Shown here: positions 20,116 to 30,471 of the stretch, in pieces
How positions within the stretch are numbered: the stretch's first letter is position 1
How the letters are laid out: every line of letters starts with the position of its first letter
DNA from: Methanocalculaceae archaeon
GTDB taxonomy: Archaea; Halobacteriota; Methanomicrobia; Methanomicrobiales; Methanocorpusculaceae
Direction: 5' to 3'
Assembly (NCBI GenBank): GCA_031262705.1
Contig: JAISHD010000006.1
Span: 1 to 63,195 of the forward strand
Length of the DNA: 63,195 nt
Made by a program: the position numbers and the translations under genes
Notes under the pieces: generated by a model
Told to the model about the DNA's origin: nothing
The model's input: only the letters and a program-made list of their open reading frames with translations
Database searches by the model: none

Positions 20116-20299
20116 AGATCAGACGTATGAATCGATGATCGCCGAGTTGAAGGCGATTGCAAAGCAGCTTGATGACCCTGAGACACCGATTGAGGAGGCG
20201 ATGCGCCTGCATCAGCGGGGACTTACACTGATCCGCATCTGCGAGGAGTTTTTGCAGAAGGCGGAGCTGACGATTACGGAAGTTCAGCCCGAAGAGTAA
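20099..20299 (+). CDS. xseB: Exodeoxyribonuclease VII small subunit
   Basis: 66 aa overlapping the xseA end; ESMIAELKAIAKQLDDPETPIEEAMRLHQRGLTLIRICEEFLQKAE. Confidence 0.9.
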   Translation: MTEIPEDQTYESMIAELKAIAKQLDDPETPIEEAMRLHQRGLTLIRICEEFLQKAELTITEVQPEE

Positions 20300-20732
20300 C
20301 GCTCATCTCTTCTTCGTTCTGCAGCTTTTCGATCAGCTCGCGCGGGAGCTGACATGCGGTGTGGTCGCTGTAAACAGCAATGGTGCGGGGGCAGAGGAAG
20401 GTACTGCGCCGCCAGACGAGATCGGTTTCGTGCGTGAGCGTGATACCGGAGCATCCCTCGGACCGGACGGTTGCGGTGATGCCGCCGCAGGAAAGAGTGG
20501 TCGTGAGGACGGTTCCGTCACGGGAAAGGGCGTCACGAAATGCAGGGGAAAGATCAGCGGCACCGCGGTCTGCGCCGACCGCGATGATGCAGTCCTCGTT
20601 GGGAGAGAGATCGGTTTCTTTGGTGATCTCAAAGGTACTTTTGTGCAGTGCCCGGACATTTTTGTGGCCGCGACAGTGGATGGTTTCGGTGATCTCCATT
20701 GCTTTTGCTATGATCTGGTTGTGCGGGGACAA
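20274..20732 (-). CDS. DUF371 domain-containing protein
   Basis: ETIHCRGHKNVRALHKSTFEITKETDLSPNEDCIIAVGAD; convergent 26-nt 3' overlap with xseB. Confidence 0.8.
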   Translation of the reverse strand: MSPHNQIIAKAMEITETIHCRGHKNVRALHKSTFEITKETDLSPNEDCIIAVGADRGAADLSPAFRDALSRDGTVLTTTLSCGGITATVRSEGCSGITLTHETDLVWRRSTFLCPRTIAVYSDHTACQLPRELIEKLQNEEEMSVTLRAELP

Positions 20733-20786
20733 ATAGATTGTCCCAGCGTTTCGGTCAGCAGTAGCTTAACTATCTCAAAAGGCAAC

Positions 20787-21380
20787 ATGATTAGCATAAT
20801 GGATACCGATATGATAATTCTTGACTGTCCTGTCTGTGGTGAGGAGACGGATTTTGAAATCCTCAAAGAGCCGCCGGAGGCAGTCGTGCGCTGTACTGAA
20901 TGCGGCCACACCATGCGGGTCACGCTGAAAGAACCGAAAATCTTCACCATCAAAACCATAGTCAGCTACGGCACCGAGTCCCATACCGGAACCATCGAGC
21001 TTATGGAAGGAGATATCTGCTCTGTCGGGGACTTCCTGGTAGCAGAGGTCGGCGACGAATCCTACAGTGTTGAGGTCATGTCCATTGAGCGTGACAATGC
21101 CCGCAGAACCAAACTTCCGGTTGAGAAGATTGAGGTTCTCTGGACGCGTCTTGTGGACAAAGTCATCATCCGCGCTTCCTTAAACAAAGGCGCGATTACC
21201 ATCCCGCTCTACGAACAGGTGCCGGGAGACAAAGTCTACACCGTCGATCACATCACTTCTGTCGGCGGAAAACAGTTCCGGATTACCCGCATCAAACTTC
21301 GGAAAGGAAACATCATCCAGCGAAAAGATAAGACCGCACAGGCACATGAGATCAAACGCATCTACGGTGAGCGATCATAA
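20787..21380 (+). CDS. HVO_0476-family zinc finger protein
   Basis: ILDCPVCGEETDFEILKEPPEAVVRCTECGHTMRV...; called ORF start at 20361 is an extension. Confidence 0.8.
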   Translation: MISIMDTDMIILDCPVCGEETDFEILKEPPEAVVRCTECGHTMRVTLKEPKIFTIKTIVSYGTESHTGTIELMEGDICSVGDFLVAEVGDESYSVEVMSIERDNARRTKLPVEKIEVLWTRLVDKVIIRASLNKGAITIPLYEQVPGDKVYTVDHITSVGGKQFRITRIKLRKGNIIQRKDKTAQAHEIKRIYGERS

Positions 21381-21382
21381 CA

Positions 21383-21455
21383 TCACCAAAAATTTTTTCG
21401 AAAATATTTTTTCGCGGAAAAAAATTTCCGGAATTTTTTTTTGAAAAATAAAAAA
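21383..21455. terminator. AT-rich convergent terminator region
   Basis: Inverted GGAAAaaaaTTTCC and long T tracts between convergent genes. Confidence 0.5.
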
Positions 21456-21902
21456 TCAGATCCGCATCTCTGCCGCACGCACCAGAACAAGACCTGATGC
21501 AAGAATTTTTTCGACTGCCGCTTCCAGAGAAATATTGGTATTGGAAACGTACACCACCAGCGTCGGTGTGGTTGTGCTCCGCGAAGCGTAGGCGTACTCA
21601 ATGTTCAGGCCTGCTGCACCGAACTTTGATGCAACATCATAGAGACCGCCCGGGACATCCGACATCTTCACTGCAACGACATCCGTAAACTTCAGCAGAT
21701 AATTCTTTTTCTCAAACGCCGCAAACACTGCATCAGGTTTGTCCACGACCGCCCGCACCACACCAAAGTTGTTCGCCTCCGCAATGCAGAATGCCGAGAT
21801 GTTTACCTCATTGTCCAAAAAGATCTTTGCGATCTCTGCCAGTGTTCCGGGTGTGTTGGGGGCAAAGATCGAGAGCTGTTTGATACGATATTCACTGGTC
21901 AT
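21456..21902 (-). CDS. Tandem ACT-domain protein (paralog 1)
   Basis: IKQLSIFAPNTPGTLAEIAKIFLDNEVNISAFCIAEANNFGVVRAVVDKPD. Confidence 0.88.
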   Translation of the reverse strand: MTSEYRIKQLSIFAPNTPGTLAEIAKIFLDNEVNISAFCIAEANNFGVVRAVVDKPDAVFAAFEKKNYLLKFTDVVAVKMSDVPGGLYDVASKFGAAGLNIEYAYASRSTTTPTLVVYVSNTNISLEAAVEKILASGLVLVRAAEMRI

Positions 21903-22183
21903 GACGAAATCCTCTTACTGTCTATCTCCCACGGGAAAGTGTATTAAGTTTTTGATGATGAACACTGTGATGCCGGGAAAAGACTTCTGCCTCTATTTTT
22001 CAAAAAAACCAACTAAAATTTTCGTGAACCTCCGTGTACTCTGTGAATCCCGAGAAACAGAGAGCAAGACGGAAGGGCTTGCGATTCGGGTTACGCCAAA
22101 CAAAATCACATCCGCCTGTAGTATCCGGAAAAGATCACCATGAACTGTCTTCGGACAGCAAAGTACTTACAAAAAAAAAGAAA

Positions 22184-22621
22184 TTAAAAATTATAATCCG
22201 TCGCCGGAACAAGTTCAAGACCCGCGGCAAGAATCTTCTCCACCGCATCCTCGGGACTTGACACCTTCACAATCAGCGTGCCGAACGTTCCCGTGCGGAA
22301 CGCATACGCGTACTCAATGTTGATACCGATACTGCCCAGAAGATTTGCCACATGGTACAGACCACCCGGAACATCATTCATCTTGATGCCCAGAACATCG
22401 GTGTACTGCAGTGCATAATTCTGTTTCGAAAACGCATCGAATGCAAGCTCCGGCTTATCCACAATCGCCCGCACCACACCGAAACTGTTTGCCTCGGCAA
22501 TACTGAACGCATGGATATTGACTTTGCTCTCCTCGAACACTTTTGCAACTGCTGCAAGTCGTCCGGATTTATTTTCCGAAAATATCGAAAGTTGTTTGAT
22601 GAAATACTTGTTTCGCGTCAT
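22184..22621 (-). CDS. Tandem ACT-domain protein (paralog 2)
   Basis: IKQLSIFSENKSGRLAAVAKVFEESKVNIHAFSIAEANSFGVVRAIVDKPE; close paralog of 21456..21902. Confidence 0.88.
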   Translation of the reverse strand: MTRNKYFIKQLSIFSENKSGRLAAVAKVFEESKVNIHAFSIAEANSFGVVRAIVDKPELAFDAFSKQNYALQYTDVLGIKMNDVPGGLYHVANLLGSIGINIEYAYAFRTGTFGTLIVKVSSPEDAVEKILAAGLELVPATDYNF

Positions 22622-23923
22622 TTAAAACACCCGGTGATCCATAACACGTTTTGCTTTCCCCTCAAAACGCGGGAGGGAGTTCGGCGGGCACAGCTCAACC
22701 TTCGCAGACACATTCAGCGCATCGCGCAGTGTCCGCTCCACCCGGGACTGCAGACCGATCAGACCATTGATGCTGTCCGTCATCGCATCCGGCTTTAACT
22801 CTACCTTCACCAGCATATCATCCAGCGGGCCAGTGCGGGTAATCTCCAGCATAAAGTGGCTCGTCAGTTCCGGCACGCGGAGAAGCGCGTGCTCCACCGC
22901 CGACGGGAACACATTGATACCGCGGATAACCAGCATGTCATCAACCCTTCCCTGCAGACGATCAATACGCGGAGACGTTCTGCCGCAGGGACAGTCTCCC
23001 TCAAGAATTGAGGTAATGTCACCGATACGGTAACGAATCATCGGAATAGCCTCTTTCTTCAGAATCGTCATCGTCAGCTCACCCTTCTCTCCCGGAGGAA
23101 GCACCTCACCGGTTTCGGGATCCAGAATCTCTGTATAGGCAATATCGCCGCAGATGTGCATACCGTTCAGCTCACCGCAGTCGGTAAACATCGGCCCCGA
23201 AATCTCAGACGTTCCGAAGATGTTGTGGGCGACAACCCCGGACTGCTCATGGATGTACTGCCGCATAGACTCGGACCACGGCTCGGCACCAAGAATTGCA
23301 GTCCTGAGCTTCGTATCCTTCGCAATATCAACATCCATCTTCTTCGCCACATCAATTAAGTGGATGAAGTAGGAAGGAGTACAGGCAACCGCCGTTGTCT
23401 CCAGATCCAAAATCAGCTCAATCTGCCGCTCGGAGTTTCCGGTGGATGCCGGAATCACCGTTGTGCCCATCTTTTCACCACCGTAGTGCAGACCAAGCCC
23501 CCCAGTAAACAGACCGTATCCATAGGCAACCTGCAGCACATCGCCGCGGCCGAGACCGCAGGACACAAGGGATCGTGCCACCGCCTCTGCCCATAGTTCC
23601 ACATCATTTTTCGTGTAGGCAACCACCGTTGGTTTGCCGGTCGTCCCCGAGGAGACATGATAACGGACGAGATCCTCCTTTGGACAGCAGACAAGTTTGT
23701 CCGGATAATTGTTGCGAAGATCCGTCTTCTTCATCGTCGGAAGCTTTGCAATATCTGCAATGGATTTAATGTCGGATGGAAGAACACCTGCCGCCTTCAT
23801 CTTGTCGTGATAGAAGACAGAGTTTGCATAGAGACGTTCGACAAGGACTTTCATCTCCTGGTACTGCAGTTTTTCCAACTCTGCTCTGGGAAGCGTTTCA
23901 ATTTTTTCGTTATAGTATGCCAT
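22622..23923 (-). CDS. paaK: Phenylacetate-CoA ligase family (paralog A)
   Basis: RYHVSSGTTGKPTVVAYTKNDVELW...; adenylate-forming motif. Confidence 0.9.
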   Translation of the reverse strand: MAYYNEKIETLPRAELEKLQYQEMKVLVERLYANSVFYHDKMKAAGVLPSDIKSIADIAKLPTMKKTDLRNNYPDKLVCCPKEDLVRYHVSSGTTGKPTVVAYTKNDVELWAEAVARSLVSCGLGRGDVLQVAYGYGLFTGGLGLHYGGEKMGTTVIPASTGNSERQIELILDLETTAVACTPSYFIHLIDVAKKMDVDIAKDTKLRTAILGAEPWSESMRQYIHEQSGVVAHNIFGTSEISGPMFTDCGELNGMHICGDIAYTEILDPETGEVLPPGEKGELTMTILKKEAIPMIRYRIGDITSILEGDCPCGRTSPRIDRLQGRVDDMLVIRGINVFPSAVEHALLRVPELTSHFMLEITRTGPLDDMLVKVELKPDAMTDSINGLIGLQSRVERTLRDALNVSAKVELCPPNSLPRFEGKAKRVMDHRVF

Positions 23924-23925
23924 AG

Positions 23926-25212
23926 TTAGATTGTCCTCCGGTCCACAACCCGCTTTGCCTTGCCCTCGAACCGGGGAAGGGATCCTGGTTCGACGAGCTG
24001 GACATTGGCGCGAAGAGTAAGGGTTTCATGCAACGCTTTACCGATTTTGTTCTGGAGTCTGGCGAGATCGCTCAGCTCGCCGCTGAAGAGATGTTTGTTG
24101 ATCTCAACATCAATTGTCATCTCATCCAGATGATTCACGCGGTCAATGTACACCATAAACTGGTCGCCAACCTCAGGAATATTCTTGAGCACATGCTCAA
24201 TCTGGGACGGGAACACGTTAATGCCGCGCACGGTCAGCATATCATCGCTTCTGCCGAACAGCCGTGCAATCTTCTGACCACGACCACAGGGACAGTCATC
24301 CTCCATCAGCATCGTAATGTCACCCGTACGGTACCGGAGAAGCGGCATTGCTTCTTTGACGAGCGGCGTTACCACCATCTCACCCTTCTCGCCTGCCGGC
24401 AGAACCTCACCGGTCTTCGGGTCAATGATCTCCACAATGTAGCAGTCGTGCCAGATGTGCAGACCATCCTGCTCGGGACACTCAAACGCAACTCCCGGAC
24501 CGAACAGCTCGCTCATGCCGTAGCTGTCGTAGGCTTTGATGTTGAGACGGTTTTCGAGATCGCGGCGCATGTTCTCTGACCATGCCTCAGCACCGAATAC
24601 CCCGATTCGGAGTGAATCAAGGTTTGCGTGCATGTCCTCGGCAACCTCGGTGAGATGCATTGCGTAACTTGGTGTGCAGTGAATCGCGTTTACCCCGAAA
24701 TCCTGAATCATCTCAATCTGCCGCTTGGTATTGCCGACACCCGCCGGAACAACGGCACAGCCGATCCTTTCCGCACCGTAATGGAAGCCGAGACCCCCGG
24801 TAAACAGCGAATAGTTGGAGGCGTTCTGGAACATATCGCCTTCGCGGAGTCCGACCATCGTCAGGTTACGGGCAATTAATTCCGACCAGCTGTTCAGATC
24901 ATTTTTGGTATAGGCGACGACCGTCGGTTTGCCGGTTGTGCCTGACGTTGTGTGAATCCGGTTGATCCGGCTCATCGGAACCGCGAGGAACCCAAATGGA
25001 TATCCGCCGCGAAGATCGGCTTTCTTGGTAAAAGGGATCTTTGACAGGTCGTCGAGTGTTTTGATGTCTTCCGGGCGAATGCCTGCCTCGGCAAACATCT
25101 TCTGATAGAAACCGATATTCTGCGTTCGTGCAACAGTTTCCTTCAGCCGCTTCAGCTGAAGTTCCTGCAGCTCTTTTCCACGCAGGGTCTCCATTTTTTC
25201 ATTCCAAAACAT
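23926..25212 (-). CDS. paaK: Phenylacetate-CoA ligase family (paralog B)
   Basis: RIHTTSGTTGKPTVVAYTKNDLNSW...; 2-nt gap to paralog A. Confidence 0.9.
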   Translation of the reverse strand: MFWNEKMETLRGKELQELQLKRLKETVARTQNIGFYQKMFAEAGIRPEDIKTLDDLSKIPFTKKADLRGGYPFGFLAVPMSRINRIHTTSGTTGKPTVVAYTKNDLNSWSELIARNLTMVGLREGDMFQNASNYSLFTGGLGFHYGAERIGCAVVPAGVGNTKRQIEMIQDFGVNAIHCTPSYAMHLTEVAEDMHANLDSLRIGVFGAEAWSENMRRDLENRLNIKAYDSYGMSELFGPGVAFECPEQDGLHIWHDCYIVEIIDPKTGEVLPAGEKGEMVVTPLVKEAMPLLRYRTGDITMLMEDDCPCGRGQKIARLFGRSDDMLTVRGINVFPSQIEHVLKNIPEVGDQFMVYIDRVNHLDEMTIDVEINKHLFSGELSDLARLQNKIGKALHETLTLRANVQLVEPGSLPRFEGKAKRVVDRRTI

Positions 25213-25299
25213 AAGGCAGTCCTTACAAATCCTGTGCAGTCAGGCCCTGTGAGACTCCGTGACACAGCATGTCATGCCAGGGCTTAGCATCCTATCATG

Positions 25300-25318
25300 T
25301 ATGTTTTCCGTAAACATA
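25300..25318. promoter_or_regulatory. Inverted repeat TATGTTT-N5-AAACATA upstream of the paaK operon
   Basis: Perfect 7-bp arms 25300-25306 / 25312-25318 in the divergent intergenic region; further ATCCT/AGGAT flanks. Confidence 0.5.
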
Positions 25319-25406
25319 AGGATTATCATAAGCCGGCAGGGCACTTTGATCGATTGTGACGAATTCTGAAAGTAAGGTTATTAGGATATACGGGCAATAT
25401 GGTTGT

Positions 25407-25586
25407 ATGGATAAAACAGGTCTTGCAACCCTGCTGGTTGGTATCGTTCTTTTAATCGTCGGTGCTGTTCTGATGTGGTACTGGCTGCCCCAGTTTATTC
25501 AGGTGCTGCTCGGCGGCATCGGAATTATTCTTGCGGTTGCCGGTCTTTGCAGTATTGTTCTCGGCTATCTGATGATCAAAGAATAA
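25407..25586 (+). CDS. Small two-TM membrane protein
   Basis: MDKTGLATLLVGIVLLIVGAVLMWYWLPQFIQVLLGGIGIILAVAGLCSIVLGYLMIKE. Confidence 0.65.
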   Translation: MDKTGLATLLVGIVLLIVGAVLMWYWLPQFIQVLLGGIGIILAVAGLCSIVLGYLMIKE

Positions 25587-25598
25587 TCCCCTTTTTTT

Positions 25599-26405
25599 AT
25601 GCAGACGTTTCCGATTGATGATCTCTGGTTTAACCTTGGGTTAAGCGTTTCCTGTGGGCAGGCATTCCGATGGAGAAAATACGGAAACGTCTGGTATGCT
25701 CCTTCACCCTATGGAGAACCTGTGGTTTGGAAGGTACGGCAGACCGCTGGTGCTATCAAGTACGAAGGAATGAGTGAGACAGATCTCATCCGCTACTTTT
25801 CTCTGGATCATGATCTTGCAGACATTCTTTTCCGCATCGACCGTGACCCGCTGATTCATGATGCGATCATTCGGTGCCGGGGGCTGCGGATTATGCGTCA
25901 GGATCCGTGGGAGTGTCTCGTCTCCTACATCTGTTCCAGCTGTGCCAACATTCCGGGTATTCAGATGCGGATAGAAAATATCGCGGAAAAGTACGGCACA
26001 AAAATTCCCTGCGACAATAAAATATTTTATTCGTTCCCTCTGCCCGAGACTATCGCCGCAGCTCCGGTCTGTGACATTCGATCCTGCAAGGTCGGATACC
26101 GCGACGCCTACATATGCGGTGCGGCAGCGATGGCGGCGAAGAATCCCGGGTGGCAGGATGCGGTGCGCAGCCTTCCCTATCCGGAGGCACAGAAAAAACT
26201 CTGCGAGCTAAACGGTGTCGGGCCGAAGGTCGCGGACTGCGTGCTGCTGTTTGCATTTGAAAAATTTGAGGCGGTACCGATCGATGTATGGATAGAACGA
26301 ATTCTGCGTACCAAATATGTCGGCGGGGAAAAGAAACTCGCCTATGCAAAAGCAGGGGCATATGCCCGTGAACACTTCGGAAAGTTTGCCGGATATGCCC
26401 AGTAG
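25599..26405 (+). CDS. ogg: 8-oxoguanine DNA glycosylase (OGG1-like HhH-GPD)
   Basis: SCGQAFRWRK, ELNGVGPKVADCVLLFAF, VPIDVWIERI. Confidence 0.9.
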   Translation: MQTFPIDDLWFNLGLSVSCGQAFRWRKYGNVWYAPSPYGEPVVWKVRQTAGAIKYEGMSETDLIRYFSLDHDLADILFRIDRDPLIHDAIIRCRGLRIMRQDPWECLVSYICSSCANIPGIQMRIENIAEKYGTKIPCDNKIFYSFPLPETIAAAPVCDIRSCKVGYRDAYICGAAAMAAKNPGWQDAVRSLPYPEAQKKLCELNGVGPKVADCVLLFAFEKFEAVPIDVWIERILRTKYVGGEKKLAYAKAGAYAREHFGKFAGYAQ

Positions 26406-26674
26406 TATCTGTTTGCGTCCCGCGAGATCATCAGCAGAAAAGGGGAGTAACTGTTATCGGGGATAGATATAGAATATGAATACCGGTTCCGCATGAATCT
26501 TTTGTTTTCAAATACTCAGCCGGTACGTGAGGAGAAAACCGGGACACAGCTTTGATCCTGAATATAGCCTGTCTGATTATTTGAAAAATGTAATTTTTCC
26601 CGCAATCCCAAGCGGTATGCATTTTCACTCCACGCGGTGCGGAAGTTATATGCAGTCGGCACCAACAAAACGCT

Positions 26675-26992
26675 ATGACCTCAACAGAAGAGTTTGTCCG
26701 CTATGTTTGTGATATGATTGATGGAGCAGGCAGTATCCGGTACCGGAAACTGTTCGGCGAGTACGGGATTTACTGTGACGGTGTGTACTGCGCCTGCATC
26801 TGTGACAACATGTTGTTAGTAAAAATTACTGAAGGCGGAAAACAGCTGTTGCCGGATGCTGAGACTGCGTATCCCTATGAAGGATCCAGAACCAGATGTT
26901 TTCTCATCACCGAGTTCAATGATCAAAAACTTCTGGAACGCCTCATCCGTACAACCTGTGGAGAGCTGCAAAAAACAAAATCCAGAAAATAA
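26675..26992 (+). CDS. TfoX/Sxy N-terminal domain protein
   Basis: IRYRKLFGEYGIYCDGVYCACICDNMLLVKITEGGK. Confidence 0.82.
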   Translation: MTSTEEFVRYVCDMIDGAGSIRYRKLFGEYGIYCDGVYCACICDNMLLVKITEGGKQLLPDAETAYPYEGSRTRCFLITEFNDQKLLERLIRTTCGELQKTKSRK

Positions 26993-27253
26993 TCCAGTGA
27001 TATCAGAAAGTCTGTCCGACAGAAAAAACGAATCTGTTGGCCAATTCGTCCGACTGAAACATGACGCCCCATCATGTTTGATGCTGGGAGTTACGCACTT
27101 GCATACTCACCAATTCGTGGAAATACATGTATCCCCTGTCAGGCAGACTTTTTTCTGTCACCGGAGAGTAAACGAAAAATACCGAAATACATTTGTTTTT
27201 CTCCGTAATACCTCTTCATTAAGAATAATTCATTCCTCCCTCGCAATAGCAAA

Positions 27254-27293
27254 TGACTATATTTTGACTATGCAAATTATATTTATTGACTAT
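27254..27293. repeat. Three TGACTAT direct repeats at 11- and 22-bp spacing
   Basis: TGACTAT at 27254, 27265 and 27287 in an AT-rich upstream region. Confidence 0.7.
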
Positions 27294-27333
27294 CAATATA
27301 ATTATATCTATCCATTGGAAAACTTGTAATCTA

Positions 27334-27766
27334 ATGGCGGGCAGTACCCGGAAGCATCCCCCGGATCAGATAAACTTGCGGCTCGGTGCCGATTTCATTC
27401 AGAAGTTCAATGAGTACATGAGAGAGCGGTCAGAGACAAAGATCCAGTTTATCCGTTCTGCTCTGGAGTACTGGATGTTCTGTGGATGGAGACAAGGAGA
27501 AAATTGGGGAAAAGCTTCAGCTGGCAGAACAGGTTATTGTACTTCAGCGGGAGAGAATTGACGAACTCCGCACATTTCAGGAAAGATGTATCGCATATCA
27601 GCGTGAGATCATCCAAGAAAAAGACAAAAGAATTCGATATCTCACTGAGCAGCTGAGAAAAAATCTCAAAACAGACACTTATTACTCAGACGGCCTGCTT
27701 GAGGAGCCTGCCATTGCCGAATCGGAGCCTTCATACCACAACCCGGACACTACCACGGAAAAATAA
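27334..27766 (+). pseudogene. RHH-like N-terminus plus coiled-coil protein interrupted by a probable 1-nt frameshift
   Basis: MAGSTRKHPPDQINLRLGADFIQKFNEYMRERSETKIQFIRSALEYWM then +1 frame SVDGDKEKIGEKLQLAEQVIVLQRERIDEL...; removing one T at 27478-27479 joins them. Confidence 0.6.
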
Positions 27767-27796
27767 TTTTTTCAAAAAAAATATTGTAACTTCTTT

Positions 27797-29143
27797 TTAC
27801 ATCGGACCCATGCCGCCAAGATCGCCGCCCCCCTTGCTCATCTGCTTCATCATCTTGTTCATCGCCATCCGGTTTCCGCGGAATCCTTTCAGCGTCTTCT
27901 GCATCATCTTGTAATATTTAATAAGCTCGCGGACCTCATCAACCGTGGCTCCGGATCCTTTCGCAACCCGCGTCATCCGTGATGTATTGATCAGAGACGG
28001 TTCGTCCAGCTCCTGCGGCGTCATCGAGTCCATGATGATCCGGAACTTCTTCATTCGATCCGCAGTTCCGTCAAGAGCCTCGGACGGAACATTCATTCCG
28101 CCGAGCGGCAGCATCGAGAGCACCTGTTTTAACGGTCCCATCTTCTGCACCGCTTCAAGCTGCTTGTACATATCGTTCAGTGTGAACTTACCGCGCAGCA
28201 TCGCATTTACGTCCACATCCTCCGGCTTGATGGCCTCTTCGGCCTTCTCGACAAGCGCCTTCAGATCGCCCATGCCAAGCAGACGGGAGATGAAACCGTT
28301 CGCATCGAACCGCTCCAGATCCTCTATCGTCTCACCGTTACCGATGAACACAATTCCAGACTCCGTCTCGGATACTGCGGACATCGCACCTCCGCCTTTC
28401 GCCGTTCCATCCATCTTGGTAACGATCACACCGTCGATGCCGATGGCTTCATGGAACCGCTTCGCCTGATCGCGTGCCGCCTGACCCAGTGCTGCATCAA
28501 TCACCAGCCAGCGGTGATCCGGCTTGAGCAGATCATTGATCTGCATAATCTCCTCGATCAGATCATCCTCCAGCGCGTGGCGGCCCGCCGTATCCACAAT
28601 GACAACTTCCACATCCTTCAGCGCCGCAAGACCGTCGCGGGTGATCTTCACCGCATCTTTTTCCTTGGGATCACCATAGCAGGGAACATTGATCTTTCTG
28701 CACAGCGTCTCCAGCTGTGCATAGGCGCCCGGCCGGAAGTTGTCGGCACCGATTGCTCCGACCCTCAGACCCTTGCGCTGGAAGTAGCGGCACAGTTTCC
28801 CGGTCGTTGTCGTCTTACCAGATCCTTGAAGACCCGCCATCAGAATCTTCTGGGGACGCAGACTAAACTCTGCCTCTTTGCCGACGAGTTTCACCAGCTC
28901 CTGATACACAATCCGCAGCACATGCTCGCGGACGTTCATTCCTTTGGGAAGATCCTCATCCAGAGCCCGCGACTTGATCGACTGTGACAGCTGCATCACG
29001 AGCTTCACGTTCACATCCGCCGATAACAGCGCCCGTTGGAGGTCGCGAACCAGTTCGTCCACCGCAGCACGGTCGATGACCGTCTTTCCGGCGAGCTTCT
29101 TCATCGCGTCTTTCAGCGAGTTGGAAAGATTATCGAGTCCCAT
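27797..29143 (-). CDS. srp54: Signal recognition particle 54 kDa protein
   Basis: [25 protein letters not shown]-domain. Confidence 0.95.
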   Translation of the reverse strand: MGLDNLSNSLKDAMKKLAGKTVIDRAAVDELVRDLQRALLSADVNVKLVMQLSQSIKSRALDEDLPKGMNVREHVLRIVYQELVKLVGKEAEFSLRPQKILMAGLQGSGKTTTTGKLCRYFQRKGLRVGAIGADNFRPGAYAQLETLCRKINVPCYGDPKEKDAVKITRDGLAALKDVEVVIVDTAGRHALEDDLIEEIMQINDLLKPDHRWLVIDAALGQAARDQAKRFHEAIGIDGVIVTKMDGTAKGGGAMSAVSETESGIVFIGNGETIEDLERFDANGFISRLLGMGDLKALVEKAEEAIKPEDVDVNAMLRGKFTLNDMYKQLEAVQKMGPLKQVLSMLPLGGMNVPSEALDGTADRMKKFRIIMDSMTPQELDEPSLINTSRMTRVAKGSGATVDEVRELIKYYKMMQKTLKGFRGNRMAMNKMMKQMSKGGGDLGGMGPM

Positions 29144-30291
29144 TATTCCTCATCTCCGAAGATTTCATCGATAATCAATGCAGGGGTGAAAGGCTTCATG
29201 TCCGAGTACTCCTGACCGACACCGAGGAACACCAGCGGTTTGCCGATGGTATAGGCTATAGAAATTGCTGCGCCGCCTTTCGGGTCCATGTCCACTTTGG
29301 TCAGAATAACACCATTGGTGGAAACGGTTTTTTCGAACTCTTCAGCACGAATCACCGCATCGTTTCCGGCAACCGCCTCGTCCACATAGAAGACGAGGTC
29401 GGGTTTCATCACCCGTTTGATCTTCTCCAGCTGGTTCATCAGGTTGACGCGGTTGTGGAATCGTCCCGCAGAGTCGGCTAACACGACATCAATGTTGTGG
29501 GCTTTGGCGTACTCCACCGTATCATAGAGCACGGCGGACGGGTCTGCTCCCTCCTGATGAGCAATAAGTTTGATCCCGAGCCGGTCACAGTGCACACGAA
29601 TCTGTTCAATCGCTCCGGCACGGAACGTATCACCTGCACCGACAACAACAGACAGCCCCTGACTACGGAGATAATATGCTATTTTTGCAACAGAAGTGGT
29701 CTTGCCGGTACCGTTTACGCCGGTGAAGAGAATCTTCACCGGCTTATCGTGTGCCTTGATGTACGCGACCAGATCAAATCCGTCACCAAGCACCTCCTCA
29801 ATTGCGTGCTTCAGTGCGTTGGTCACGACCTCTTCGGGTGATTCACGGATTTTCCGGTGAGTTCCGACCAGTTCTTTTTTCATGTGATCGGTAATCGCCT
29901 CTGCAACCGGAAACGCAACGTCGGACTCAAGAAGCACCATCTGCAGTTCGAACAGTGTTTCGTCAATGTCTTTTTCCGAGAGAACAAACTCCCGCTCAAC
30001 AACCAGTGTCTTTAACTTGCCGAAAAACCCGGATTTTTTCGCGTCAGTCCCCCCAGGTTTTTCTGCGGGAAGAGAAACTGCAGTCCCAACCATAGAAGAA
30101 GGAACGGAAGCAGGAGTTGGCACTGCAGCTTCCGTTTCCGGCACCCCGACCGGTTCAGGGGCATCGGGGACGGCAGGGGCTTCGAGCAGGGGCACGTCAG
30201 CCTCGACCTCAGTTGTCACCGAGGCGGACTCCACACTCTTGCCCAGTTTTTGGGTAATACCGCCGAGTTTTTTCTTCAGCCCTTCAAACAT
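29143..30291 (-). CDS. ftsY: SRP receptor FtsY
   Basis: [53 protein letters not shown]. Confidence 0.95.
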   Translation of the reverse strand: MFEGLKKKLGGITQKLGKSVESASVTTEVEADVPLLEAPAVPDAPEPVGVPETEAAVPTPASVPSSMVGTAVSLPAEKPGGTDAKKSGFFGKLKTLVVEREFVLSEKDIDETLFELQMVLLESDVAFPVAEAITDHMKKELVGTHRKIRESPEEVVTNALKHAIEEVLGDGFDLVAYIKAHDKPVKILFTGVNGTGKTTSVAKIAYYLRSQGLSVVVGAGDTFRAGAIEQIRVHCDRLGIKLIAHQEGADPSAVLYDTVEYAKAHNIDVVLADSAGRFHNRVNLMNQLEKIKRVMKPDLVFYVDEAVAGNDAVIRAEEFEKTVSTNGVILTKVDMDPKGGAAISIAYTIGKPLVFLGVGQEYSDMKPFTPALIIDEIFGDEE

Positions 30292-30471
30292 TATTTATTC
30301 ATTCCCCCTGAGAGTATAAATTGCCTCTGCTCTTTACCTCAAGACCGGCAAATCCCTGATTTTACCCGACATTTTGGAGAGAACCATGTACAACAAAGTC
30401 CAGCCTCCATAGGCTGCTCACGGATAAAAGTACAACGCCAAAATTTTGCAAAACAAAAGAGAAAGAAAATA

